Shown: positions 42,794-53,978 of the stretch, piece after piece
Numbering within the stretch: position 1 is the stretch's first letter
Layout of the letters: each line of letters opens with the position of its first letter
NCBI GenBank assembly: GCA_025526935.1
Contig: JAHLKD010000095.1
Span: forward strand, 150,038-214,037
DNA: 64,000 nucleotides
Direction of reading: 5' to 3'
Origin: Cladochytrium replicatum
Lineage: Eukaryota; Chytridiomycota; Chytridiomycetes; Cladochytriales; Cladochytriaceae
Notes under the pieces: model-generated
Database searches by the model: none
What the model was told of the DNA's origin: nothing
The model's input: only the letters and a program-made list of their open reading frames with translations
Position numbers and translations under genes: made by a program

Positions 42794-44462
42794 ATGAACC
42801 AACGAGAAGAGTTCGCTTTGGGCCCCCGGCCACGAAACCCTGCGCTTCCCGAGCTTCAGCTGGGAAGGACCCTGCTACCGCCAACAAACCCGTTTGTTCG
42901 GCCCCGTAAGTGCCAGAAGCGGTACATTCATGAAAATGTGCTTACTTACTCTGTTTCAATCCAGACCCACCGCTCATCAACCGAATCTCATCTACCGGCG
43001 GGATCCGCCCGTTTGTGCCAAGGCGTGTGGAGACTCACCTGCCTTGGGTCGGGTACCCGTACGATCTGGACGTCAAGCTTGATGCGATGTCAAAAGCAAG
43101 GAGTTCTAGGATGACTCAAGGGCAAGTGGAAGTCCAGGACTCCACGCGCACATTGACAGGAGACAACGACATAATGACTGGGGCTGCGCCTATGGTCGGA
43201 ACGACGTGGATGGACCAGCTGTGTCGGTTTCCGACGCTCAAGAAAGCCATGGAGGACAAGGCCGTGATCTATGACGAGGCGCTCTGTGTGGAGATTTTCC
43301 CACGACGGGAGGAAGTTGGTGGTATCCCCTTTGGGTTTCTGCCTGGCGCTTTGACGGCGCGGTGCATAGTCACCGCTTTCGGGGAAGCATATTTATTCCC
43401 GGACAATGTGAACGAGGATGCGGCTGTGGTAAAGTTGGGGCCAGGGAGCGACGGCGTCCGCTGTGCGGAAGTGAGTCGGGAGAGGGTTGGAACATGCTTG
43501 AGGGTTTCTATCGGTGTTGCTGAGACACGGGTGTTTCGGGTAGCGGCGGAAAAGAGGGGCGAAAAGGTGAATCATGAACAAGACCTTAATGGATCTGCTT
43601 CGGGAAGCGAGAATCATGTCAGTGACGGGCCGTCGTTTGAGGATGATGGACGGAGAGCGGGTGTTGTGGTGCCTCCCACACACCTTGCGGATCGACTCCG
43701 ACAACTCAATGAGAGCAGGAATGTTCAAGAGGTCGAGGAAGCCCTAGACGAGTCTGAGGATCTTCTGTTTCCTGCACCGCCGGTGATCCAAAAGAAACCT
43801 CGCCGGTTTCGCATCAAAAAGATTTTCAACAAGCTGAAGCAATCGGTGTTCCATAAGCTCGCACCACCACACCGTGATGCGGATTCTCTGTACGCCACTG
43901 AGCATGAAGAAGAGCGTCAAATGCACGAGATCTTTGAGGCTCTTGATGCTGAGGACGGCGTCGAGGTCGAATCACCTGCCATTCCGTGCGCCAACATACA
44001 CATGTCGTTCCCAAGTGCGATCATGACTCCGGAGATGATGGCCAAGATGGAGAGGCTGTATGAGGCGTTGACCATGGCTTCTTCTCCCATGTTTACGGAC
44101 CACTGGATGGAAAACTTGGAGAAGCAGAAGGAGCTGGCTCGGTTGCGGGAAACGGTTCGCGCACTTCAGGATCGGGCGACCGATTGGGCGCGCCAGCAGC
44201 TGATCCTCGAGTCGCGCCTAGAAGCCGCGAGCCATTTGCGTAAGTAGTAGTGACAGTCGAAGTGGTCGTTAATGACTCTCTGTTAAAAGACTTTGACACG
44301 GTGGACAAGCTGGACAGGTGCGCGGCGCAAAGGAACCAGCTTGCAGTGCAGAACAAGAACCTGTTCGATCTGGTGCGAGCGGAACAAGTCCGGGTGGCCT
44401 CGCTCGAACAAGTGATCATCGAGAACCGCCGGCGCGAGCAGGTCTCTCGAACGAGTTTCTGA
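42794..44462 (+). CDS. Hypothetical protein with C-terminal coiled coil
   Basis: Exon 1 starts MNQREEFALGPRPRNPALPE. A short intron (about 42906-42968) joins to PPLINRISSTGGIRPFVPRR, and the long second exon runs to about 44238. A further GT-AG intron leads to a last exon (from about 44289) with a coiled coil, KLDRCAAQRNQLAVQNKNLF and onward, stopping at 44462. The middle has a folded-looking region (WMDQLCRFPTLKKAMEDKAV, GGIPFGFLPGALTARCIVTA), then an acidic/basic region with KKPRRFRIKKIFNKLKQSVF. Heptad-like helices appear after MTPEMMAKMERLYEALTMAS. No domain family is recognised. A cytoplasmic scaffold role would fit but is not demonstrated. Confidence 0.65.
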
Positions 44463-44732
44463 AGATTCAACCCAACAGTAAGAATGAAGGATAGTCGATG
44501 CTGGGGAGTGGGGGGGGGGAAGCCCTTCGACAAACAACACAACCATCGCTGAAATAAGAAGAGATTCAAGCCGATTGCGAGTTTACTCTTCCATAACATC
44601 TCCGTGTTCTCTTCAGTACAAGTATTAAAAAGTATAAAATCGACAATGCACAGCGTCAGATTGAGTTATATATATTAGCGAAGGAAAGAAGGGAACAGAT
44701 CAGACGGCTGAACGAAGCACAGTAGAGTCCCC

Positions 44733-45272
44733 TTACTCAGAGGCACCGACAGAAGACAAACAAATCCTGAATGCTGGCGAGGATTTCCACTTGCAAGCGT
44801 TCGCGACTGGATCGAAATCGCAAGAGCTGAGGGAACTTCTGCATTGAGCAGCAGGCAATTGCAGGACCGAGCACCGTGGCACCGAGTTAAGTTTAACGTC
44901 TCTGGCGTCGACGCACTGACCAGAGAAGCAACCAGTTCTGACGCACGTGGGAATGAAGTGCGGAGACGTTGTAGTGTTGGTAGAGTTGGATGAGTGGATC
45001 ATGGTCGAGTTTGATGGCAGTGGATGCAGAGTAGTGGTTGCGTTGGTTGTGTTTGCCACGGTGGGAAAGGTCGAGTTTGTGATGTTTGAGACGATAGTTG
45101 TGTTCGATGGGAGTGCAGATGCGTTGAAGTTGGGACTGGGGTCAATGGTAGACGTCGGAGATGGTTCGTCCCGTGGTTTTACAACGAGGGCCGAGGTGAG
45201 CGGCGTCAGTGAGGTTGACAACGAGGCAATCAGAGTGATAGCAGCCAGCAACGCAGGTTTTGAGACGATCAT
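44733..45272 (-). CDS. Secreted N-glycosylated protein with Cys-rich C-terminus, 179 aa
   Basis: ATG 45272 gives a signal peptide (LLAAITLIASLSTSLTPLTSA) and a KPRDEPS region. About 70 residues dense in N-X-S/T sequons follow (NASALPSNTT, NITNSTF, NTTNATT, NSTNTTT). The last 70 residues have eight Cys (CVRTGCFSGQC, RCSVLQLPAAQC, SSCDFDPVANACKW, ICLSS). A glycosylated stalk with a small disulphide-stabilised head is the likely structure, as in secreted wall or environmental-binding proteins. No catalytic motif. Divergent from the 45735 gene across a 460-bp intergenic region. Confidence 0.75.
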   Translation of the reverse strand: MIVSKPALLAAITLIASLSTSLTPLTSALVVKPRDEPSPTSTIDPSPNFNASALPSNTTIVSNITNSTFPTVANTTNATTTLHPLPSNSTMIHSSNSTNTTTSPHFIPTCVRTGCFSGQCVDARDVKLNSVPRCSVLQLPAAQCRSSLSSCDFDPVANACKWKSSPAFRICLSSVGASE

Positions 45273-45734
45273 GGTGGTGACGATAATACAGGGAGAGAAT
45301 ATGAACAGTGGTGGATTCTGGAGGACAAGCGCAGAGAAGAGAGCAGGTTATAACCGCCGAGACGAGCGACATATGTGGTGCACCATTACATAAGTGATGC
45401 CGACCACGGCAATGACAGATATAATACCCTAACATTATCGTACAGTAAGTATCATGCAGAGTATAATACTATCCCATCCTAGTTTAGTACTCCTATTCGT
45501 ACTATTCGTATTATCGTATTATCATATTATTGTCTTTGTCCCTGAATCTCTGCCCCTGGGTGTTCCAACACCAACTCAAAACTTGTTATTTTTTAGCGGC
45601 AACGGAACCGCCCCCAGACCAGAACCTGCACCGAATCTCCACGACTAGGACTACGATTAGTACTACGACTACTACCACAGATAGTACTGCTTGCCGTGTT
45701 CTGTATCAACGGACTTCTGCGCACACCTACAACA
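45273..45734. promoter_or_regulatory. Divergent intergenic region
   Basis: Lies between two outward-facing start codons. AT-rich, with imperfect CGTATTATCGTATTATCATATT repeats near 45498-45525. No specific factor site can be named. Confidence 0.35.
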
Positions 45735-48700
45735 ATGGCCTCTAACGGCCCCTCGCTCGAGGACGACATCTCGTTCCTGCTGAACTCGTCGTTCGGCGCT
45801 GACATCTTCAAGAACTCGGAGCTGTTCTCGTCGCCATCGACCTTTGACCTCGACCTGTCTCCCTCCGCGAAGGCGACTTCCACCTCCACATCCACAACTT
45901 CTGCCCCGGCACCACCGCCGGCCAAACCCGCCGTGAAGAACGTCGCTTCTCCTGTCGCTCTACCGCCCGCAAAATCTGCTGCCGTGTCCGCACAGAAACC
46001 TCCCCCGCCAGCTCCAAACCCTACCGCCTCTGCCCCTAAACCCACCCCCGTTCAACTGCCTCCAAAACCTGTTCCTGTGGTGCCTCATACGAACATCAAT
46101 GTACCACCAGTTGTGTCGCCCTCGAAATCTGCACCCGCGGCGTCTCCGCGCTCACGCTCACCCATCGCCATGCTGAGTGCGATGACCTCGCCGAAACTGG
46201 TGCCTGCCACCCCACAAAACTTGCAGCAAGCCCAGCAGACCAGTGGCGGGTTTGTCGTTCCTGAACCTACAAAGCGAACCGCGAGCATGCAGCCTTACTC
46301 TAACCCGGTGTCTGTAAACAACAACAACAATGCTCCACCGCAGATTCCAGCAAAGAACTACCAGGCGTTCACTCCTCCGACAGTCAACACCTCGACACAG
46401 GGTGGAGTCATGTTCCAGCAGCAACAGCAACAAATGCAGCAACAACAGCAACAGAGAGAGAGAGAAAGTGCGATTTCGCCGACTCCCCTCTCCCCCCGCA
46501 CTGGAAACAGTCGAATGAGCGACAAGCCAGAAAAAACCAACGCTTGGGGTGAGCATTGAATGTTCAAAGAATAAGTAACTTAGACCATACTAACTTTTGC
46601 TTTAGGGACAATCACTCGAGCTACTGGTGGGAACAACTCCGCTTCTTCTGGCGCTAAGCGAGAGCCAGTCCAGGTTGGTCAAATTCAACCATACCACACA
46701 TATTTATCCAATCGAGCTCATACCAAATGTTTACCCAGGTCAAAGACGCCAGCCGTGCCATGGATTTTGAGCGGTTGCTGCAGACCAAAGAGACCACCAT
46801 CAAGCTTACCTCCACACCTGACCGTCTCAAGAGTATTGAGGTATGGACAATATAACTGAACGTTTTAAAACTTACAGCTATAAACGATATTGTTGTATTC
46901 GTAGGTTCGAAAACCCGGACAGTCGGGACGGATGGAAGCTAAAGGACCCGTGCACGAGGTCGAAAGCGGTGCAGTCACCGGCGACGAGGAGTCCGATTTT
47001 GAGGACGCGGCGGGGAAACTGAAGCGGTCCGCAAGCAGGAAACAGGAATCCTTTGCGGATTTCCTGAAAAACACGGCGCCAGAGGACTACGGCATGGGCG
47101 GGATTCCGCCCGTTCCTGCGCTCAACAAGAACGCTGCGGCTGCAAAGGCGCGTGCGAAGAGTTTGGGCGATGTGATGCCTGAAAGTAACAACAATAACAT
47201 GATGCAGCCGCAGTCTGGTTATGTGTCGCCGTCGCCACCGAGAGGTGGCCCGAACGGCGTGAAGGGACGGTCGATGTCTGCTGGAGGCGGAGGACCCATC
47301 GATTCTGAGGACGAGGAGTGGGATTCGGAGGACGAGGAGCTTTTTGGGCCTAAACCTGGACGCAGGAAGAAGCAGCAAGGCGGTGCGCACGGACGACAAG
47401 AGTCGCTGATAGATTTCCTGAAGAGCGAGCCGCCCCCGGAAATCATTGCGCAGCAAGAAGGGAAAAAGAAAAAGGATAAGGGTGCTGGTACGAACAACAC
47501 CTCGCCTTTGCGACTGTTTGGGCTCCGTAAAGGATCCGAGGGCGTGATGGCGCCGATGCAGCCGATGGAGTATCCGAAAGAGAAGCAGGAGGAGATTGTT
47601 GCGTATGGCGGGCAGGTGAAGCACCAGACCAAGGCGCATATACCCTTGCACATTCCGTACGACCCGCTTACGAACGGTCCTTCGACAGCGTCGCCGACGG
47701 CGTCTCCGATCAGCTTGCAGCAGATGAACGGTGCGCCGCAGATGCAGCAGCAGCAGCACAATGGGCATCCGAACGGCCATCAAGACAGAGACAGTGCGGC
47801 GCCGTCGGCGAGAAGCTCGGTGTATTCGACGGGTTCGAACTCGAGCATGAGGTCTGGACGCGGGGAGGCTCGTGAGTATGTAGCGCCCACGCCTAGGAAC
47901 GTGTCGATGGAGGCCGGGCGAGTCCCGCCTGTCCCACCGCTTCCGGACAAGTACGATCCCAAAAAATCGGGGTCTTCCATGAACGACCCGAGCGCGCACG
48001 GGCAGCAGTTGCATTCCGGACATAATAGCCAGCAGCGGCAGATTCGGATGGGTTCGGGAGAGCGTGGGATGGCGGGACCTGGAAGCGCGGGACCCGCGTC
48101 TCCGCAACTTGGAAGCGGATACAATACGCCTGTTGCGGGGTATACATCTCCGCCACCGCACCACCAACAACCGCAGGGTTACTACCAGCAGCAGCAGCAG
48201 CAGCAGCAAGACCAGTCGTCTGTATATGGCGGAAGGACGCCAGTTCCGGGAGTGTATGCGAGCCCGCCTACGACGCCTGCGTACGATGTGAACGGAAGCA
48301 AAGGCAGAAGTGTGACGCCCAACGCGGGACTTTACGGACGTCAAGGAGAGTACCCGCAAGAACATGGACACGGGCAGCACCATCCATACGATGCTCCTAT
48401 TACGCCGACGTCCATCCAGAGTGCGCCGAGCGGGAAGACGCAAGGACACGGAGGCGTGTCGATTCCTACGAGGAGCAACTCGGAGTCTGGGAACGGGACG
48501 TTGCAGAGGCAAGGTTCTAGGGGCACCACGAACGCGGCGTCGGAGATCTCTGTGATGACGACGACGGGTATGGAGCTCCTCGAAGCGTTTACGGCGGGGT
48601 CTGCGACTGGAACGATGGAAAGAGTTGTGCGCGGGCTAGGTGAACTGGACCGAGAGTTTTCGAGACTTTTCGAGGAGTATGGTGTGGACGACGGGGAGAT

Positions 48701-50333
48701 GTCTACGACGAGCGACACACGGTCGTTTGTGAGCTCGAATGCGCACGTGAGGCATTTGGAGAGTTTGCTTCGGATGGCGGCTGCGGCGAGTCCGTCGCGG
48801 TTTGGCGGGGTAACGTCGCCGCGGGCGTCTGTTGCACGGGCGCTTGCGAACCGGCAGAGTGTGTTGAGCTCAGGGAGCGTTGCGGGCAACGGGGGGTTCG
48901 GGGGTCCGGTTGCAGGGTTGCTTGTGTTTGACAATGGGACACAGACTGAGGCTGTGGGAGCTAGCGGAGGGGTCTTGAGTGATGTGGATGTGCAGACGGA
49001 GGTTGTTGGTGTGAGCGAGGAGGGGGTGCAGGTAAGCCATTGGTGGGAAGACGATGGAGCGCGGTATGGGTGGGTGAAGGAGGTTGGTGCGCAGACGGTT
49101 CCTGGGGAATACCAAAAGGATTCGTTTGCGCAGTGTGATATTATTCGGTTGAGGGGTGTTGGGAAGGGCGTTGAGGTGATCGAGAAGGAGTGCCAGACTG
49201 TGTGGGATGTGCTTGTGGTCGAGGAGATGCCGCTTGAAGCTGGAGAGGGAGAGGAGTGGGAGGATACACAGGGTGAAGGGGAGGAGGAAGATGCGGATGG
49301 AGCGAGCGATGTGTGGAGGAGGAGAAGGTTTAGTGTGTTCCGAAGGTACTCTGCGAGCGGGAACGCCGGAGGGAACAATGGAGGATTTGGAAGGGTTTCG
49401 TATGGAGGCGGACAGAGCTTGTCTGTTGCACTTGAAGAGTACACCGCTGCGATGCAGCAAGTTCCGACCGTGACGTCTATTGTTTCTCCGACTATGCTTA
49501 CGTCGGGAGGGACGGAAATGACTGTGAGTGCGCGGGGTGGACCAAAGTCGACGTCAAGGTGCGAGGCGTGCGAACGGAGGGAGAGGTACGAAGCTGGTAC
49601 TTTTGTGAACGGGTTGGTGTGGAATTTGGTTGAGAACGCGGCGGGTGGTGCGAACCGTGGCACGCCTACTGGGTCCGAAGGGACTGAGAAGACGGTTGTC
49701 ATGAGCGACGAGGACGAGGAGATTTCGGAGGAGATTGGGGCGATGGGGAAGAAGAAGCGGTACAGGAAGACGAGGAGCGCTGAGGCGTTGCTTGTGCAGA
49801 GCAGGGACGTGTGGACTGGGGAGACTGAGTCGAGCTGGTTGTGGCCGAACAGGGTCGTGAGCGTTTCTGCGCAGACCGATACAATCGAAGAGAGGAAGGC
49901 GGTCGTCGAGGAGAAGAAGGTCGAAGTCGTCAAGTACGCTGCCGGCACTCAGACGCTTGCAGTTGTGCACCACACTAGCACCCGCGAGACGCAAACGGCA
50001 AAATCATCGGTGACGCTCGGAACCCAGACGAGCGGGAGTGCGGTCGCGGAGAACCAACACAACGTCGGTGTATCGATGGTGCTGGTGAACGAGAACGCGA
50101 GGATGGTGGAGGAGATTGAGAGGATCAAAGCTGTTCTTGTTCAGGAGAGGTCGAAGAGGGAGAACGCGGAGGCGGAGGTGCGAAGTGCGGAGAGTCGGTT
50201 CGAGAGTCTTGCGAGGTTGACGCACAGGAAACTAGTGGATGCAACTGAAGGGCGGAAGGCTTTGGAAGAGGAGGTAAAGATGTTGGCGGAGCAGCTGTCG
50301 ATGTATGTCGAAAGATTTGGGCTTTTAAGATAG
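45735..50333 (+). CDS. Large disordered scaffold-like protein with QT-motif array and coiled coil, 1470 aa
   Basis: Exons 45735-46548, 46606-46673, 46739-46840 and 46905-50333 join in frame. The N-terminus is Pro/Ala/Ser-rich with polyQ. A small conserved-looking block spans the intron junctions (AMDFERLLQTKETTIKLTST, PDRLKSIEVRKPG), followed by two copies of a QESxxDFLK motif (SFADFLKNTAPED and SLIDFLKSEPPPE). A long disordered segment with polyQ follows. The C-terminal third carries eight QT motifs at about 48937, 48991, 49091, 49192, 49868, 49946, 49988 and 50023: GTQTEA, DVQTEV, GAQTVP, ECQTVW, SAQTDT, GTQTLA, ETQTAK, GTQTSG. TQT is the core of LC8 dynein-light-chain recognition. A final coiled coil (MVEEIERIKAVLVQERSKRE onward) ends the protein. 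An LC8-bound dimeric scaffold is my inference. Confidence 0.8.
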
Positions 50334-50892
50334 AGTTGTTGTGTGGTGAATGTTTTTGGAATCCTACTCTGATTCTGACGTTTTCTTATCACCATTGTTA
50401 TTTTTTTTCGCTTGTCAGATTGGCCTTCATTTGTAGAAATTTTGCGGTTGTTTTTGTGGTTGTTTTTGGGTCATTTCGAAATGTGGTTTTCTTGCCGAGA
50501 GAGATCCATCCATTCATTTCTTATTTCCAAAGTTTGCGGGTTTTTTTTGTGACAATCCATCTGCACTGGCTGCGGTTTTTGTTTTTCATTTTGGTGGAAG
50601 CGAGGTCTTGAGGAGACGGTTGCTCATAGAAATGTATCCTTCTCACGGACCAGGAATCCCTTTTTTTGAAGAAAAACGGGCTAAAAAGCATTGTGGTTTT
50701 GCAAATACAGGTGGTATGTTTTCAATCAATTTTCTTAAAATTAAGCACGAAGATGAGAAACCACGACCATCGCCCGCAAGAACAAGCAGAAATACGATAA
50801 GAGAAACGTCCAAGCGATGGCCAAACCAAACGAACGTATCTATCACCGAGTCCCACTGATTCTCCAAAAAAACATACACCTAATTTGGTGGG
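50334..50892. other. Intergenic, T-rich
   Basis: Between convergent genes. T-rich on the plus strand (runs such as TTTTTTTTCGC near 50400), as expected of 3' untranslated and terminator sequence. A plus-strand 83-aa frame (50608-50859) and its 78-aa minus-strand shadow are open but unrecognised. Confidence 0.4.
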
Positions 50893-51598
50893 TTACAGCT
50901 TGACGACGCCGTCCAAGCAGGTAATGAGAGTTCCATCGGGGGTGTACGCCTCAGAGTGGATGGTGTAGGTGCCCTACAAAGAAAGTAGAGCTTTTTAGTA
51001 AACATGAGGAATAGTGATATGTGCTTGGCACAAGAGTGTTCCAACTGGCCATAGTGCCATGCGTTGAGAGGTGTTTTATCATAGCGCAACACCTCTACAC
51101 TCTCTTATTTTCAGAGCAACACCTCTTATCGTATGGTATGCATTCGAGTCTCACCGGAAAAACCCAGCCAGGGATATCGGCCGATTTTGCAACGACGACT
51201 TCGCCCTCCTTGAAGGGGCACTCTTCACCGAGGGTAGCCATCTGCTCGCAAAAATCGAGTCTCCCGGAGTAGAGCTGGATGATGCCGTACTTGACCTTGA
51301 TGTCGACGTAAGTGCCATTGACGACTTCGCGCTTGACGGTGCCACGGACTTCGAAGGAGAGCTGCTGGCCACGTACGGGCGGGTCGGGGTTCAAGTTGAG
51401 AGCATCGAGGATGAAGAGTGCTTCTTCATCGGGGACGCATGGGGAGTAGGAGACCGGGTCCTTCGCAGCGGTCAACTTTGGGATGCGGTCGGAGATGGAG
51501 CGCCACAGGTTCGAGAAAGAAATCTGTTTGTCAGCCGAGGCGAACGAAGCGACGGCGAGGACGACCAAAAGAACCAAAAGCGACTTTGAGTTGGGCAT
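50893..51598 (-). CDS. ML-domain lipid-binding protein (NPC2 / PG-PI transfer protein type), 174 aa
   Basis: Exon 1 (51598-51155) and exon 2 (50973-50893) join in phase 0 across a 181-bp intron, long for this window. Signal peptide is SLLVLLVVLAVASFASA. The mature protein shows the ML fold landmarks: SYSPCVPDEEALFILDALNL, PVRGQQLSFEVRGTVKREV, VKYGIIQLYSGRLDFCEQM, GEECPFKEGEVVV and, in exon 2, TYTIHSEAYTPDGTLITCLD. Cys pairs match the usual disulphides. Members carry sterol or phospholipid in the vacuole/endosome lumen or outside the cell. Yeast Npc2 and Aspergillus PG/PI-TP are the nearest known types. Confidence 0.88.
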
Positions 51599-51815
51599 TT
51601 CTGGTCTGCGGGAGGTTGAAATTTTATCACACGGAGAATTGGTTGAAGGTGGCGGGTGGGTACGACTGTTTTAATAGTACAGAAAAGTAGCGGACGGCGG
51701 CAGTATTCGTATTCATATCACAGCGGAGAGTGTAGCTGGACTAACAGAGTTTATTCCCGGTATTTTCAAGTAGTTTTTGTAAATAGTTTTATAAATACTC
51801 AGGCCCAGTGTCTGA

Positions 51816-53450
51816 ATGGGCAACATGGATGGCGACTCAACGACCAGCTGCTATACTGGCCTGCCGAACCTCCCGCTTGAGATCATAGACAAGATAATTA
51901 TCATACTCGCAAGGGTCTCGGTCACACCGCGGACAGCATTCAAAACTGCGCTCTCCCTCCGAAGAAAACATGTTCTCCAAACTATCGCATCCGCAATATC
52001 AATGGACGATGCAAGCAGGCTCGGGCTCGTCGAGGTTCTTGATTACCATCTGGAAAACAATGGTCCGGACGGCGTCACATACACCTCAAAGTCGATTTTT
52101 TATGCATGCGAGAACGGCTACATGGACGTCCTCAACTGGTGGTGGGACAGTGAGCTCAAAATCGAATATCCGTCCGGAGCAATTAGCCATGCCAGCACCT
52201 ATGGAAAAGTTGATGTGCTTGAGTGGTGGAAGGACGTTTTGGATAGCGAGGGCGAGTTGGACTCTTGCGGGAACATGGATAAGATCATCAGTGAGTGGAA
52301 CAAGTCAGTGGACTACGCCAGCGCATATGGCCGTGTTGACATGCTCAATTGGTGGCTCCACAGCGGTCTGGAGCTCACGTACACTCAGTATGCAATGGAT
52401 GGACCGAGTGGAAGTGGGTTTATCGACGTTCTCGACTGGTGGGTGAAGATGAGTGTCACTACGGGAAGGGAGTTGAAGTATTCGATATCTGCGATGGATA
52501 TTGCGAGTCGTGAGGGCCGCCTGTCCGTTCTAGATTGGTGGGTCAACAGCGGCCTCGAGCTGAAGTACACAAAGAGCAGAGTATTGACCGATGCGAGTTT
52601 ATTCCATCGAATCAACGTTCTCGACTGGTGGAAAGCGAAGGGATTGGACGTCGACTGGGACCAGTTTAACTTGGATTGGGTGTGTTACTACGGATTCGTC
52701 GATGTCTTGGACTGGTGGAAATCAACCGGGCACGAGCTCAAGTGGTCTGAACAATCCCTGGACGAAGCTAGCAAATACGGCCACCTCAACGTGCTTGAGT
52801 GGTGGAAGTCCAGTGGGCTCGAATTCCGATACTCTGAGAGTGCGATAGACCATGCCAGTGCAAAGGGACATGTTCATATACTCGACTGGTGGAAGGCCAG
52901 TGGACTCAAACTGAAGTTTTCGGAGAAGGCGATGGACGATGCCAGTGCAAAGGGACTCATTCCCATCCTCGAATGGTGGAAGGCGACGGGTGTCAAGCTA
53001 AAGTATTCAACTGCCTCCATGGACGGAGCCAGTGCAAACGGCCACGTCAGCGTTCTCGACTGGTGGAAGAGTTGCAGCGGAGCGAAACCAAAGTTCACCA
53101 TACGATCCTTGGACGATGCGAGCAAGTACGGTCAACTCGATATTCTGGAGTGGTGGAAAGCTAGTGGCCTAACGCTCAAGTGGACTACAGTTGCAATGAA
53201 CGGCGCATGTGGGTTCGGACATGTGTCCGTCTTGCAATGGTGGATGGACAGTGGTCTGGAACTGAAGTATACAGAGAAGGCTATGACCCAAGCAAGCAAG
53301 TATGGACATGTGGAGGTTCTTGAATGGTGGGAATCGAGCGGTCTTAGTCTCAAGTGGAATCGCAGGAGGGCAGAACAAGAAGCTCTTTATCAAGGGGAAG
53401 ATGAGGTATTGGAATGGTGGAGAATCAATGAGTTTTATTTGCAGAGTTGA
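51816..53450 (+). CDS. F-box-like protein with about 15 ankyrin-like WW-K repeats, 544 aa
   Basis: Single exon. Residues 16-55 look like an F-box or short adaptor (LPNLPLEIIDKIIIILARVS). From about residue 70 to the end there are some 15 units of roughly 33 residues, consensus VLDWWKxSGLELKYSExAMDxASxxGHV. The invariant (D/E/N)WW and the AS..GH core resemble ankyrin helices; members of this style occur in big families in chytrids as far as I recall, but I cannot check that. The solenoid should bind proteins; with an F-box it would be a substrate receptor for an SCF ubiquitin ligase, which is inference. Repeats differ from each other enough that this is not a recent expansion. Related fragments lie at 53475-53700 and, inverted, at 13146-13440. 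Confidence 0.75.
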   Translation: MGNMDGDSTTSCYTGLPNLPLEIIDKIIIILARVSVTPRTAFKTALSLRRKHVLQTIASAISMDDASRLGLVEVLDYHLENNGPDGVTYTSKSIFYACENGYMDVLNWWWDSELKIEYPSGAISHASTYGKVDVLEWWKDVLDSEGELDSCGNMDKIISEWNKSVDYASAYGRVDMLNWWLHSGLELTYTQYAMDGPSGSGFIDVLDWWVKMSVTTGRELKYSISAMDIASREGRLSVLDWWVNSGLELKYTKSRVLTDASLFHRINVLDWWKAKGLDVDWDQFNLDWVCYYGFVDVLDWWKSTGHELKWSEQSLDEASKYGHLNVLEWWKSSGLEFRYSESAIDHASAKGHVHILDWWKASGLKLKFSEKAMDDASAKGLIPILEWWKATGVKLKYSTASMDGASANGHVSVLDWWKSCSGAKPKFTIRSLDDASKYGQLDILEWWKASGLTLKWTTVAMNGACGFGHVSVLQWWMDSGLELKYTEKAMTQASKYGHVEVLEWWESSGLSLKWNRRRAEQEALYQGEDEVLEWWRINEFYLQS

Positions 53451-53474
53451 TCAAACTGGACCTGGATGTAAAAG

Positions 53475-53813
53475 TTGGAGATTAGAATTTTCGAGCTCTG
53501 GTCATCGATGGCTGTTGAAAAGGAGGCTGCAGCAACAAGGTCCACGAATCTGTCAACTGCATCCCTTACCCCCATGGATGAAGCAAGCAGGCACGGGATT
53601 GTCGAGATGCTCAGCTACCACCTGAAAACCAGACGACCGGTGGGCTGTACCTATGCGTCTGAATCAATCGAATACGCCAGCATGAATGGCCAGGTTAGAA
53701 GAAAAGCGTCCTCCAGATCCCATAGTCATCTGGTGGATGGGACAAGCGTAGCGAATGAACTGCTCAACGATCACTCTGATACCCAAACTAACTGCGATTT
53801 ATTCTTAAAATAA
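53475..53813 (+). pseudogene. Truncated 5' copy of the WWK-repeat gene
   Basis: Begins 25 bp after the intact gene and shares its N-terminal region: PMDEASRHGIVEMLSYHLKT corresponds to SMDDASRLGLVEVLDYHLEN, and CTYASESIEYASMNGQV to VTYTSKSIFYACENGYM. No WW repeat follows; the frame changes to unrelated sequence after about 53700. There is no good ATG for a full protein. Confidence 0.65.
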
Positions 53814-53978
53814 ATGTGATAGCCCTACTATTACTACTATTACTACTTCCATGTTGCCATCCATCCCCATCTCCCTCTCTAATCTTTAAAATGTGAGTAA
53901 TTCCATCATTTTGTGTGATCCTCCATGATCCACCACGCTCCCTCACCTCCTAACCTACAAACGCTGTGACGCTGTGAC

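Noticed and set aside
46878-48512. 544-aa minus-strand open frame rich in Arg/Leu
   Set aside because: Antisense of the large scaffold exon; composition (Arg/Leu/His runs) is what GC-rich codon bias yields on the opposite strand.
48341-49948. 535-aa minus-strand open frame rich in Ser/Pro/Thr
   Set aside because: Also antisense to the scaffold exon, whose plus frame has the QT motifs and coiled coil.
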